Below the pieces are notes generated by a model. The model worked only from the letters and a program-made list of their open reading frames with translations, was not told where the DNA came from and made no database searches. This document shows, piece by piece, positions 1-7,710 of a DNA stretch of 64,000 bases (its first letter is position 1; each line of letters begins with the position of its first letter). A program made the translations under genes and the position numbers. Source of the stretch: CAVRAZ01 sp963719135 (GTDB taxonomy: Bacteria > Pseudomonadota > Gammaproteobacteria > DSM-19610); the NCBI GenBank assembly GCA_963719135.1, contig CAVRAZ010000003.1, positions 337,402-401,401 on the forward strand, in the 5' to 3' direction.

Positions 1-656
1 CCGGACACGAAATCGGCCTCGGTCACCTTCGACGCAGTGCTCAGGGCGCCGGGAATGGCGACCGGTTCGCACAGCTTCTGGTGAATCTGGCCCAACCGCG
101 CCTGTGTCCGTTCAAAGGCGTCCGGCACGGCGGTATCGGCGTGCACGATCAGACGCAGCTTGCCCGAAAGGTTGTCGAACACGACCAGCTCGTCGGACAC
201 CATGAGCAGGATATCCGGGTTGCCCAGCGGATCGGGCTTGTCGTTGTCGCCGAGACGCGGCTCGATGTAGCGCACGGTGTCGTAGCCGAAATAGCCGACC
301 AGGCCGCCGCTGAAGCGCGGCAGTTCGTCGAGCTGCGGCGCGCGGAACTGTTGCTGGAACCGTTCGATCCAAGCCAGCGGATCGTCCGCCTTCAGGCGCT
401 CGACCACCTCGCCGTCGCAATGCAGTTCGATCTGCCTGCCGCGAATCCTGACGACGCTGCGGCACGGCAGACCGATGATGGAATAGCGCCCCCATTTCTC
501 GCCGCCCTGCACCGATTCGAACAGATAGGAGTAGGGGCCCTGCGCCAGCTTGAGATAGGTGCTGAGCGGCGTATCGAGATCCGCGAGCACTTCGCGGGAC
601 AGCGGTATGCGGTTATAGCCCGCCGCCGCCAGCTTCTGGAATTCTTCCGATGTCAT
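1..656 (-). CDS. trpE: Anthranilate synthase component I, N-terminal part (cut by window edge)
   Basis: This gene makes the large subunit of anthranilate synthase, which converts chorismate (with ammonia from TrpG) to anthranilate at the start of tryptophan synthesis. The protein starts MTSEEFQKLAAAGYNRIPL and continues with the family hallmarks TPLSTYLKLAQGPYSYLFES near residue 30 and GRYSIIGL near residue 55, followed by FSGGLVGYFGYDTVRY. About 218 residues are present; the catalytic C-terminal chorismate-binding half lies outside the window at coordinates below 1. The start is the ATG at 656. It is the third gene of a rpe-gph-trpE arrangement common in gammaproteobacteria, with a 113-base gap after gph, so it may be co-transcribed or have its own promoter in the gap. 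Confidence 0.95.
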   Translation of the reverse strand, partial: MTSEEFQKLAAAGYNRIPLSREVLADLDTPLSTYLKLAQGPYSYLFESVQGGEKWGRYSIIGLPCRSVVRIRGRQIELHCDGEVVERLKADDPLAWIERFQQQFRAPQLDELPRFSGGLVGYFGYDTVRYIEPRLGDNDKPDPLGNPDILLMVSDELVVFDNLSGKLRLIVHADTAVPDAFERTQARLGQIHQKLCEPVAIPGALSTASKVTEADFVS

Positions 657-769
657 GGCCGTCACCGTGGAAACAGTCGATAAGCAAAACGATCAACCAA
701 CGCAAACCTTCAGGTTCGCCATCGCTTGACCTCTGTATATCGACCCGTTTCCTCGATGACGGACTTCAT

Positions 770-1450
770 TCAGGCGGCTTGTTCCAGTTCGGTCCTCAAG
801 GCGGCGAGGTTCTCGATGACCAGGTCGGGCCGCGCGTCCCGGATGTCCTCGCCGTGGTTATAGCCGTAAGGCACACAGGCGACCATGAACCCGGCGGCGC
901 GCGCCGCCTTCACGTCGTTCACCGAATCGCCGATCATCAGGGCGTCCCGCGGGGCAACTTTAAAGAACGCGGCGGCGTGCAGCAAGGGTGCCGGATGGGG
1001 TTTCTTGTACACCAGCGTGTCGCCGCTGACCACCAGGGCGAAGTCGTCGATCACGCCCATATCGGTCAGCAGCGGCAGGGTGAAGCGTGCCGCCTTGTTG
1101 GTCACGCACCCCAGCGCGTACCCGGCAGCCTTGAGGTAGTCCAGACCCTCGCGCACACCGGGATAGAGCACCGAGCGTTTGGACGTGTTGTCGGCATAGA
1201 GTTCGAGAAAGATTGGATACGCCCGCTCGAATTCGCGCTCGTCCGGCTCACCCTCGAGCCGGCCGATCAGCGCCCGGCGCACCAGGCGCTCGACGCCGTT
1301 GCCGACCCAGTCGCGCACCCTCGCCTCGCCCCACGGCTCGCGGCCCAGCCGGTGCATCATCTCGTCCACGCAAAAGGCCAGATCGGGCACGCTGTCGACC
1401 AGCGTGCCGTCCACATCGATCAGGACCATCGCGGGCTTGCGAATGGCCAT
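770..1450 (-). CDS. gph: Phosphoglycolate phosphatase (HAD family)
   Basis: The 226-residue protein is a HAD-superfamily hydrolase that removes phosphate from 2-phosphoglycolate, a salvage step for glycolate made by DNA repair or by RuBisCO oxygenation. Motif I is DVDGTLVDS near residue 12, with two aspartates as nucleophile and acid/base; the threonine/serine motif is in CVTNKA near residue 115; the motif III lysine lies in YKKPHPAP near residue 150; and GDSVNDVKAARAAG near residue 172 is motif IV with the metal-binding aspartates. Length and order match Gph. Its ATG overlaps the stop codon of rpe by one base (TGATG), indicating translational coupling in the rpe-gph-trpE operon. Confidence 0.95.
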   Translation of the reverse strand: MAIRKPAMVLIDVDGTLVDSVPDLAFCVDEMMHRLGREPWGEARVRDWVGNGVERLVRRALIGRLEGEPDEREFERAYPIFLELYADNTSKRSVLYPGVREGLDYLKAAGYALGCVTNKAARFTLPLLTDMGVIDDFALVVSGDTLVYKKPHPAPLLHAAAFFKVAPRDALMIGDSVNDVKAARAAGFMVACVPYGYNHGEDIRDARPDLVIENLAALRTELEQAA

Positions 1451-2148
1451 CAGGCCGCCTTTTTCGCCTTCGCCAGTTCGCCGCGCAGCGCGGCGATCAC
1501 GGAGTCGTAGCGGTGCGGGTCGCTGTCCTTGCCGGCGCCGAAGATGGCGGAACCGGCGACGAAGGTGTCGGCGCCCGCCTCGGCGACTGCGCGGATGTTG
1601 TCGACTTTCACGCCGCCGTCGACCTCCAGGCGCACGCTACGGCCGCTGCCGTCGATGATCTTGCGCACCTCGCGCAGCTTGTCCAGGACGTAGGGGATGA
1701 AACTTTGGCCGCCGAACCCCGGGTTGACCGACATGAGCAGCACCATGTCGACTTTGTCGATGGCCCACTTCAGATAGTCGAGCGGCGTCGCCGGATTGAA
1801 CACCAGACCCGACTTGCAGCCGTTGTCCCGGATCAGTTGCAACGTGCGATCGACGTGCTCGCTGGCCTCCGGGTGGAAGGTGATGTAGCTCGCACCGGCC
1901 TTGGCGAAGTCCGGCACCAGGGCGTCGACCGGCTTGATCATCAGATGCACGTCGATTTCGGCCTTGACCCCGTGTTTGCGCAGCGCGTCGCACACCAGCG
2001 GGCCGATGGTCAGGTTGGGCACATAGTGGTTGTCCATCACATCGAAGTGGACGATGTCCGCCCCGGCCTCGAGAACGTTGTCGACTTCCTCACCCAACCG
2101 CGCAAAGTCCGCGGAAAGAATCGACGGCGCAATTTTATAATCTGGCAT
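1450..2148 (-). CDS. rpe: Ribulose-phosphate 3-epimerase
   Basis: The 232-residue TIM-barrel enzyme interconverts ribulose 5-phosphate and xylulose 5-phosphate in the pentose phosphate pathway and, in autotrophs, in the Calvin cycle. It shows the canonical APSILSADFARLGEE start, HFDVMDNHYVPNLTIGP near residue 35 (metal-binding His and catalytic Asp), SVNPGFGGQSFIP near residue 142, EVDGGVKVDN near residue 175 and a phosphate-binding GSAIFGA near residue 200. It is the first gene of the rpe-gph-trpE operon. Transcription diverges from the DUF3530 gene at 2288, so both promoters must lie in 2149-2287. Confidence 0.97.
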   Translation of the reverse strand: MPDYKIAPSILSADFARLGEEVDNVLEAGADIVHFDVMDNHYVPNLTIGPLVCDALRKHGVKAEIDVHLMIKPVDALVPDFAKAGASYITFHPEASEHVDRTLQLIRDNGCKSGLVFNPATPLDYLKWAIDKVDMVLLMSVNPGFGGQSFIPYVLDKLREVRKIIDGSGRSVRLEVDGGVKVDNIRAVAEAGADTFVAGSAIFGAGKDSDPHRYDSVIAALRGELAKAKKAA

Positions 2149-2287
2149 AATCCTGACCTCTTGAAAGTTGAACCGGAGGACGTTTTCAGACGGGGCACTT
2201 TACCTGATAAACCCATTCATTTCAGCCCACCCCCCGCACGGGTCGGGGCGGCCGGCGGAACGCCCTGACGCGAGACCTGGACCACCG

Positions 2288-3085
2288 ATGCAAACTACAC
2301 ATAACCTACTGTGCTGGTTACTTTTGTTGACCCTGCCGGCACTGGCTGCGGGGTCCGACCTGGAAAAGGAAAAGCGCTGGTCCGGGCAGCTCGTCGACGC
2401 GTTGCTGGTCGGCGAGGCGGTGACGCTCGACGCCGGCGGCACACAATTCCTGGGGCTATACACAGAGGCCGCGGTCGGCGGCGCCGAGCATGCGGCGATC
2501 ATCGCGCACGGCATCGGCGCGCATCCGGACTGGCCCGACGTGGTCTACCCGCTGCGCACCGAACTGCCCGCGCGCGGCTGGGCGACCCTGTCGATCCAGA
2601 TGCCGATACTGGCCAACGACGCGGCGGTGGACGATTACGCGCCGCTGTTCGATGAAGCGGTCCCGCGTTTCGATGCCGCCGTCAAATTTCTCAAGGACAA
2701 GGGCGCCGAAACGATCGTGTTGATCGGCCACAGCCTCGGCGGGGCCATGGGTGCCTACTATGTGGCGGCCGGCGGCAAGCCCATCGATGGCCTGATCGCC
2801 GTGGGACTGAGTGTCAACACGTCGAACGAAAAGATGAACAGTGCGCTTGCGCTCGAGAAGATCAAGCTACCCGTGCTCGACCTGTACGGCAGCCGCGACC
2901 TGGACACCGTATTGACCTCGGTCGACGCGCGCGTGAAGGCCGCGCACAAGGCCGAAAACGCGGACTACCGGCAGCAGCGGATCGAAGGCGCCGACCACTT
3001 CTTCGCGGGCAGCGAAAGCGTCCTCGTGAATACGGTCTACGGCTGGCTGAAGAGCCACTTCGGTCCGGACAAGCCTGCACCCTGA
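2288..3085 (+). CDS. DUF3530-family secreted alpha/beta hydrolase-like protein
   Basis: The start is placed at the ATG at 2288 because it is followed directly by a signal peptide (TTHNLLCWLLLLTLPALAAG); an upstream in-frame start at 2168 would bury it. The mature protein resembles DUF3530, an alpha/beta-hydrolase-like family of gammaproteobacteria. AIIAHGIGAHPDWPD follows the second strand, the nucleophile elbow is GHSLGGAMGAYY with serine, and a C-terminal GADHFF can supply the histidine. The substrate is unknown. The gene is 42 bases before the CopD-like membrane protein and probably forms an operon with it. An esterase-type activity in the periplasm is inferred from the fold only. Confidence 0.8.
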   Translation: MQTTHNLLCWLLLLTLPALAAGSDLEKEKRWSGQLVDALLVGEAVTLDAGGTQFLGLYTEAAVGGAEHAAIIAHGIGAHPDWPDVVYPLRTELPARGWATLSIQMPILANDAAVDDYAPLFDEAVPRFDAAVKFLKDKGAETIVLIGHSLGGAMGAYYVAAGGKPIDGLIAVGLSVNTSNEKMNSALALEKIKLPVLDLYGSRDLDTVLTSVDARVKAAHKAENADYRQQRIEGADHFFAGSESVLVNTVYGWLKSHFGPDKPAP

Positions 3086-3126
3086 CGCCGGACAACGAAA
3101 ATCGCCAAACAACAAGGAATCAGACT

Positions 3127-3582
3127 ATGCCATTTGCGATCACGTTACACATACTGTCGGCCGCACTCTGGGTGGGCGGCATGTTCTTCGCCTACATGGC
3201 GCTGCGCCCGGCCGCTGCGCAACTGCTCGATCCGCCGCAGCGGATGCCGCTGTGGGTGGCCGCGTTCAAGCGTTTCTTTCCCTGGGTGTGGCTGTTCGTC
3301 GCGCTGTTGCCGGCGACCGGTTACTGGATGATCTTTGCGTTTTTCGGCGGCATGGGTTCCGTGGGCTTGCACGTTCACCTGATGCAGGGCCTGGGGTGGG
3401 TGATGATCCTCTTGTATATGCACCTTTATTTCGCCCCCTTCCGGCGCCTGAAAGAGGCTGTCGTCATCGGCGACTGGCCCGCGGCCGGCAGGCGACTCAA
3501 TCAGATCCGCTTCATCGTCGGTACCAACCTGCTGCTCGGTATCCTGGTAATCGCCATCGGCGCCGGGGGGCGTCACTGGTGA
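3127..3582 (+). CDS. CopD-like small integral membrane protein
   Basis: This 151-residue protein has four predicted membrane helices, around residues 3-25, 52-72, 83-103 and 130-147. The N-terminal ITLHILSAALWVGGMFFA and the later HVHLMQGLGWVMILLYMHLYF place histidines inside helices, a pattern seen in the CopD-like / DUF2269-like membrane families that are suspected haem or copper binders. It follows the DUF3530 gene with a 41-base gap, so co-transcription is likely. No biochemical role can be assigned from sequence; haem binding is inference from the intramembrane histidines. Confidence 0.75.
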   Translation: MPFAITLHILSAALWVGGMFFAYMALRPAAAQLLDPPQRMPLWVAAFKRFFPWVWLFVALLPATGYWMIFAFFGGMGSVGLHVHLMQGLGWVMILLYMHLYFAPFRRLKEAVVIGDWPAAGRRLNQIRFIVGTNLLLGILVIAIGAGGRHW

Positions 3583-3996
3583 AGCGCAGAACCTCTTGAC
3601 TGTCGGGCCCGGCGGCCCCTGCGCCCCTGACGCAGGCTCGGGTGAGTCCGTCGACCTCTGACGATCGCCGGGCACCCACGCACGCACTGCGTCGTTCGCA
3701 CTACTTCCATATTACATTCAAAGTCGGCTGAAAAACCCGGTTCGAACGGTATCGCTTGCAACGCAGCCGGGCGAGCCGCAGGCATTTCGCAGCACCTGGG
3801 CCGGCCGCGCGCAAATCAATCAGGCAAGCGCCGATCGGAGTCTGAAACCTCATCCCGGCGTGTTCGGCATCCCGGACATTGAACCACCGGGATTCCGGCT
3901 ATCGCCGGAATGGCGACCTCAGTAACGCTTGTCTAAGTTCCTCCGCCGCCGGGTCGCTACGGTTTGTAACCAAACCGTAGCAAAGCAGGAGGATCC
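3583..3996. other. Intergenic stretch with two hairpins
   Basis: No credible gene is seen in these 414 bases. Two perfect inverted repeats stand at its 3' end: an 8-bp stem ATTCCGGC / GCCGGAAT around 3890-3911, and a 10-bp stem GCTACGGTTT / AAACCGTAGC at 3956-3981 with a six-base loop. The second ends immediately before the AGGAGGA ribosome-binding site of the gene at 3997, so it could be a translational or transcriptional control hairpin, or an operator. Neither has a T-tract, so neither looks like a simple terminator. Confidence 0.5.
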
Positions 3997-4641
3997 GTGC
4001 CCGGCACCTACCCCAAGCGGCGAATGCTCGCGCTGCTGCCGCTCCTCGCAAGCTGCCTGCCGCTCGACTTCGCCGCGGCCGGTTCGCAAGTAACCTGGGA
4101 AACCCTGGTCGCCAGCACCCGCTCTCCCGTGCTTTCCGATACCCTGGACAAAGTCAACCGCAGGGTGAACGCGTTCAGGGCGATCGGCGACCGCGAAAAC
4201 TGGCGGCAGGCGGATTACTGGGCGACGCCCCGGGAGCTGCTCAGCCGCGGCGCGGGAGACTGCGAAGACTTCGCCATCGCGAAATATTTCCTGCTCCGCG
4301 CCGATGGCGTCCCGCCCGGCGCGCTGCGGCTGATGTTCGCCCGCGTCTACAGTCCGCGTCAAATGAAGATCGAAGCGCATCTGGTGCTGTTGTACCGGCC
4401 GGCCGGTGCCGCGGAGCCGCTGGTCCTGGATAACCTGCGCGACGACATCGTCAAGTTGAGCGACCGTCGCGACCTGTTGCCCAGAGCCGGATTCGACACC
4501 GACAATTACTGGGCCTACCTGAACGGCGAGTGGCTGCTTTCGCAGCCCGCATCCGATATGATCGCCTGGCACCGGCTCATGGAACGCTGGAACCGGCAAC
4601 TGGCGTCCAACCAGGTGGCGGCGGCGGTAACCGGCCGATAG
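3997..4641 (+). CDS. Transglutaminase-like cysteine peptidase (LapG/BTLCP type)
   Basis: The 214-residue exported protein belongs to the bacterial transglutaminase-like cysteine proteinase family typified by LapG, the periplasmic protease that releases large adhesins when c-di-GMP falls. The catalytic cysteine is in GAGDCEDFAIAK (C89), the histidine in EAHLVLLY (H128) and the aspartate in PLVLDNLRD (D145). A hydrophobic signal segment covers residues 10-28. The GTG at 3997 is chosen because AGGAGGA lies four bases upstream; an ATG at 4024 is the alternative. No LapD-type receptor or LapA-type adhesin is in the window, so the substrate is unknown. Its leader hairpin at 3956-3981 may affect translation. 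Confidence 0.85.
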   Translation: MPGTYPKRRMLALLPLLASCLPLDFAAAGSQVTWETLVASTRSPVLSDTLDKVNRRVNAFRAIGDRENWRQADYWATPRELLSRGAGDCEDFAIAKYFLLRADGVPPGALRLMFARVYSPRQMKIEAHLVLLYRPAGAAEPLVLDNLRDDIVKLSDRRDLLPRAGFDTDNYWAYLNGEWLLSQPASDMIAWHRLMERWNRQLASNQVAAAVTGR

Positions 4642-4809
4642 CGGTCGTTGCCCGCCGCCCCGCCATCAGAAAAGCGTCCGGTCTTGCCGCCGTACGATGG
4701 CATCGCGGACCGTCACACGGCCGTCACTCAACCTATTTATCTTGGGCTGTCGAAGCATGGCCCGCCCGCAGTCGGGTGGTTTGTGTCGCACTCCGGGTCC
4801 GGTAGTCCA

Positions 4810-5412
4810 ATGCCAAAACGATTTCTGCGCCGTTATCTGCCCGACCGCAAGGCGACCGGCGGCCACTGGCTGCTAAAACGGCTTCAAAACCACCTGCATC
4901 ACCCGCGCCTCCGGCATCTGAACTGGCGTTCCGTGGCCGGCGCGACGGCGCTGGGCATGTTCGTCGCCTTCCTGCCGATTCCGTTGCAGATGGTGGCGGT
5001 CAGCCTCGGCGCCGTCGCGTTCCGGGTGAATCTGCCGCTTTCGCTCTCGCTGATTTTTATCACCAACCCGTTCACGATGGGGCCGGTCTTCTACTTCTGT
5101 TACCGTTTGGGCACCTGGCTGACGGGTTACCAGGCGCTTTCGCTTTCCACCGGACGACCCCTGCTGCCGCAACTGGTGGAGCAACTCGACCGGCTCTGGC
5201 TTCCGCTGTGGACCGGCAGCCTGGTGGTCGGTGGTACGTTGGCGCTGCTTGCCTACAGCCTGGTGCGCATCGCCTGGTGCATCCACATCCTCAACCGGCG
5301 CGGCGAACTCGCGCGCCGGCTGTCGACCGGCACAAGGGCTAGCCCGAAACGCTGTGTTGCGGACCGCTATCCGCTCATTGAAAAACATTCATGCGGCACG
5401 ATCCGGCGTTGA
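4810..5412 (+). CDS. DUF2062 domain membrane protein
   Basis: The start is the ATG at 4810 (MPKRFLRRYLPDRK), which gives about 200 residues; the frame is open upstream to 4648 but that part is not protein-like. The protein has the DUF2062 pattern: a basic N terminus, HLNWRSVAGATALGMFVAFLP near residue 36, and IFITNPFTMGPVFYFCYRLG near residue 80, then a last membrane helix near residue 140-160. Such proteins are inner-membrane proteins of unknown function, found alone or fused to glycosyltransferases. The cysteine-containing tail after residue 175 is not typical of the family and may be a read-through extension. Confidence 0.8.
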   Translation: MPKRFLRRYLPDRKATGGHWLLKRLQNHLHHPRLRHLNWRSVAGATALGMFVAFLPIPLQMVAVSLGAVAFRVNLPLSLSLIFITNPFTMGPVFYFCYRLGTWLTGYQALSLSTGRPLLPQLVEQLDRLWLPLWTGSLVVGGTLALLAYSLVRIAWCIHILNRRGELARRLSTGTRASPKRCVADRYPLIEKHSCGTIRR

Positions 5413-5508
5413 AGGCCGGCTCAAGATGTTCCTATACCGCCCGTACTCTGCGCTTTTTGCGGGTCATCGCCTTGTCTCGCGCTCGCCTGAACCTCGTTCA
5501 ACAGGGTG

Positions 5509-6153
5509 CTATCGCGCGGCATCCGTGTCCTGGTCAACCGCACTCATCTCGGGCTTTGTCGTGTGCAGGTCCTCAAGGCGGTATTGGTATTCCTGAACGA
5601 GGTTCTCGACCTTTACCGACGCAATGCCCGTGACCGGTTCGCGCTGCGACAACGCGTCCCAGACGCCTTTGTTCTTGTAAGCCTGCAGCAGGTCGGTGTT
5701 GGCCTTGTACAATCCTTCGTTCTTGCTGCGGCAATCCGCAATCCAGGACTCGCGTTCGACCACCGCGTTTCTGAGCAGCCGGATATCGGCGCGCGCCACG
5801 CCGATTTCGTTCCGGTACGTCTCCTGCAGGTTGCCCAGGCGCTCGCTGTCGTCGCGCACGCGCCCCACCAACGCCGAGTTGCGCTCACGCATCTGGTCGC
5901 CCTGCTGCTCGCTTTGCGACAACTTGCTTCGCGTACCATCAAGTTCCGCCTGGGCCTTTTTCAGCTCCTCCGCCAGACGCTGATTCTCCTTTTCCAGCAG
6001 CGACTTCTCGCGCGCCAGGCGCTGCAGCATCTGCTGCGCCTGGCGCAACGCCTGATCACCCGCGTCGCGCGGCGTCGCCGCCTCGACATTGATTGCGCCG
6101 GAGAGCATCAGCAGTGCCGGTAGCAACGCGCTACAAAACCTAGCTGCATTCAT
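5509..6153 (-). CDS. Periplasmic coiled-coil protein of unknown function
   Basis: The ATG at 6153 is chosen because a signal peptide (MNAARFCSALLPALLMLSG, cleaved after VEA) follows at once. After cleavage, residues 30-130 are a long heptad-rich coiled coil (QMLQRLAREKSLLEKENQRL and onward), followed by a more mixed C terminus with a single cysteine in IADCRSKNEGLYK. The architecture resembles small periplasmic coiled-coil proteins encoded next to a porin in gammaproteobacterial sulfur oxidisers, and here the decayed porin lies 84 bases downstream on the same strand. The two were probably an operon. The function is unknown. Confidence 0.7.
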   Translation of the reverse strand: MNAARFCSALLPALLMLSGAINVEAATPRDAGDQALRQAQQMLQRLAREKSLLEKENQRLAEELKKAQAELDGTRSKLSQSEQQGDQMRERNSALVGRVRDDSERLGNLQETYRNEIGVARADIRLLRNAVVERESWIADCRSKNEGLYKANTDLLQAYKNKGVWDALSQREPVTGIASVKVENLVQEYQYRLEDLHTTKPEMSAVDQDTDAAR

Positions 6154-6237
6154 GACTTGTACCTCGTTTGATCCGCATTGCCCCCGCAACAACACGCCGG
6201 ACGCGCACCTGCCGGTCCGTGCCGCAGGCCCGCATCC

Positions 6238-6720
6238 TCAGAATCTGGAATTCAGGTCGAGCTGCAGCACGTCGATGCCAAGCCGCGCGCGACCACTCCC
6301 CAACGCAGGACGGTCAATCTCCTCCGCGCTCATGTATCGGGCGGTCAGATAGGTATTGTCGGTCAACCCATAGGCACCGCCGAGAATCCAGCCCTGGGTA
6401 TTAGTGCCGCCCAGGCGGAAGTCCGAATCCGTGAACGCGTCGAGCACCGCATCGCGTTCCAGATACCGGTAGGCCAGGAACGCCTGCCAGTTGCTGCGGA
6501 TCAGCGTGCTGGGCCAACCGACGGTGAGTTTGAGCTGTAACCCTTGTTCTGCTTGTCGGACGGATCCGCGGTAAACAGTGAGCTGTCCACGAACATGGCG
6601 CTCCCGTTCAGGCGCTGGCGGATGGCGCTGGCGGATGGCGCTGGCGTCATACCCGATGTTGAGAACGTAGTCGCCGCTCAGTATGAAGTGCGTCGGCGCG
6701 AACTTCGCCAGATCGAATCC
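6238..6720 (-). pseudogene. Putative porin (Porin_5 type) remnant: C-terminal end, frameshifted
   Basis: The last 100 residues read as the end of a putative outer-membrane porin: WQAFLAYRYLERDAVLDAF, then GWILGGAYGLTDNTYLTARY and the terminal beta-strand LQLDLNSRF with the outer-membrane-type final phenylalanine. Further upstream the same protein continues in other frames: KFAPTHFILSGDYVLNIGYD near 6700-6650 and MFVDSSLFTADPSDKQNKG near 6600-6545. Two lesions separate them, a 13-base tandem duplication (GGCGCTGGCGGAT) around 6611-6640 and a missing base near 6540. Homology stops abruptly near 6720, where an unrelated plus-strand frame begins, so the N-terminal half of the porin is gone. Confidence 0.7.
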
Positions 6721-6980
6721 GCCTGGACGCGATCATCAATGCCGGCGAAGACGACGTCGACGGCGTACAGCGCGACGACATCGAATTGCTGGCCATGCAC
6801 AGCACGTTGCCGACGTACCTGAAGATGCGTCTGGAAAAACTGCTTGGTGAACCGGTCAGCGACCAGGAAGTCGCGCCGCGGCTGAGAGCCTACCTGTACG
6901 AGAAATACGGCCACGGCCTGGTTCAGGAAAACTGCCCGCCGACCAGCGGGAGCACGCGGGCGAACGACACAATCATGTGA
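6721..6980 (+). pseudogene. Orphan C-terminal protein fragment on the plus strand
   Basis: From about 6721 a plus-strand frame reads RLDAIINAGEDDVDGVQ and continues to PTYLKMRLEKLLGEPVSDQE and a stop at 6978-6980. It looks like real coding sequence in composition but has no convincing start: upstream lies the porin remnant on the other strand, and the first in-frame start-like codon is a TTG at 6786. It ends 16 bases before the next gene. The simplest reading is that a deletion or rearrangement at about 6720 joined the tail of one gene to the middle of an opposite-strand porin. I do not recognise the family. Confidence 0.4.
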
Positions 6981-6996
6981 CAATCGGAGGAAATTT

Positions 6997-7710
6997 ATGG
7001 AGAGTTACAAAAAGGCACTGGCCCTGGCGCTCGCACTGCTGACCGGTGCTCTTGCGACGCCCTGGGCACAGGCGTCTTACCTGCACGTCCGCCCGGCGGT
7101 CGCCGGCGCAGCGGCGTCGGAGGACGAGCATCGGCGCACGCCCTGGCACGAAGAACGGGAACATGGCACGTACCGGGGGAACACGTCAGCCGCGTCAGGC
7201 TACGGCGACGACGGTCGGCACTGCAAGTACGACGCAAATGCGGGCGTGGTCTACGAAGACGTGGAAATGGTGATGACCGAAACGCACTTCACCGACTGGT
7301 TCTACATCGGCGAGGCGGGCACCTATGAGGGCACGTTGACCGATTTTTCGTTCCCTGCGTCCTTTTCGGCCATCGGTCTGTCAATCGGCACCAGCTCCGA
7401 ATTGCTGGCAAAGATAGAAGGCCCGGGAACCTTCGCTTTCGACGCTGAGCCGGGCAGGTATTTCCTGAGCCTGTTCGCCAAGACCGACGAAGTAGCGATG
7501 TTCGGACAGTACGGCATCAAGATCGTCGCGTCGTCGGACGGAAACTCGCCTGTACCCCTGCCGTCCGGCGTGTTCCTGTTCGGTTCGGTTCGGGTCTGCT
7601 CGGCATGGCCGGCGTCGCACGATCCCGTCAGGACAAAACCCGATCGAAGGATCCGGAGCGCCCGGATTCCGGGCGCTCACCCTTGCCGCGCTTGCATCAC
7701 CAGCTCATAG
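6997..7710 (+). CDS. Exported protein with a PEP-CTERM-type sorting tail thrown out of frame
   Basis: The ATG at 6997 follows GGAGG with good spacing and a signal peptide (ALALALALLTGALATPWAQA). The mature domain (residues 80-180, FYIGEAGTYEGTLTDFSFPA, then FAFDAEPGRYFLSLFAK) looks like a small beta-sandwich of the kind found in exosortase-sorted proteins. At residues 190-197 it reaches VPLPSGVFLFGS, the start of a PEP-CTERM/VPLP sorting signal, but the frame then runs into unrelated sequence. Removing one copy of TTCGG from the triple repeat at 7579-7593 restores GSGLLGMAGVARSRQDK, the expected membrane helix and basic tail. The gene is therefore either frameshifted or switchable at this repeat. 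Confidence 0.65.
   Translation: MESYKKALALALALLTGALATPWAQASYLHVRPAVAGAAASEDEHRRTPWHEEREHGTYRGNTSAASGYGDDGRHCKYDANAGVVYEDVEMVMTETHFTDWFYIGEAGTYEGTLTDFSFPASFSAIGLSIGTSSELLAKIEGPGTFAFDAEPGRYFLSLFAKTDEVAMFGQYGIKIVASSDGNSPVPLPSGVFLFGSVRVCSAWPASHDPVRTKPDRRIRSARIPGAHPCRACITSS
7579..7593 (+). repeat. TTCGG x3 tandem repeat inside the sorting signal
   Basis: Three perfect TTCGG units lie back to back in the codons for the sorting tail of the gene at 6997. With two units the PEP-CTERM-like helix and arginine-containing tail are in frame; with three they are not. The repeat is short, so slippage rates cannot be assumed. Confidence 0.8.
7656..7678. terminator. Hairpin between convergent genes
   Basis: GAGCGCCCGG and CCGGGCGCTC form a perfect 10-bp stem with a three-base loop at 7656-7678, overlapping the djlA stop codon. 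It sits exactly between two convergent genes, as a shared terminator would, but has no long T-tract on either strand. Confidence 0.5.
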
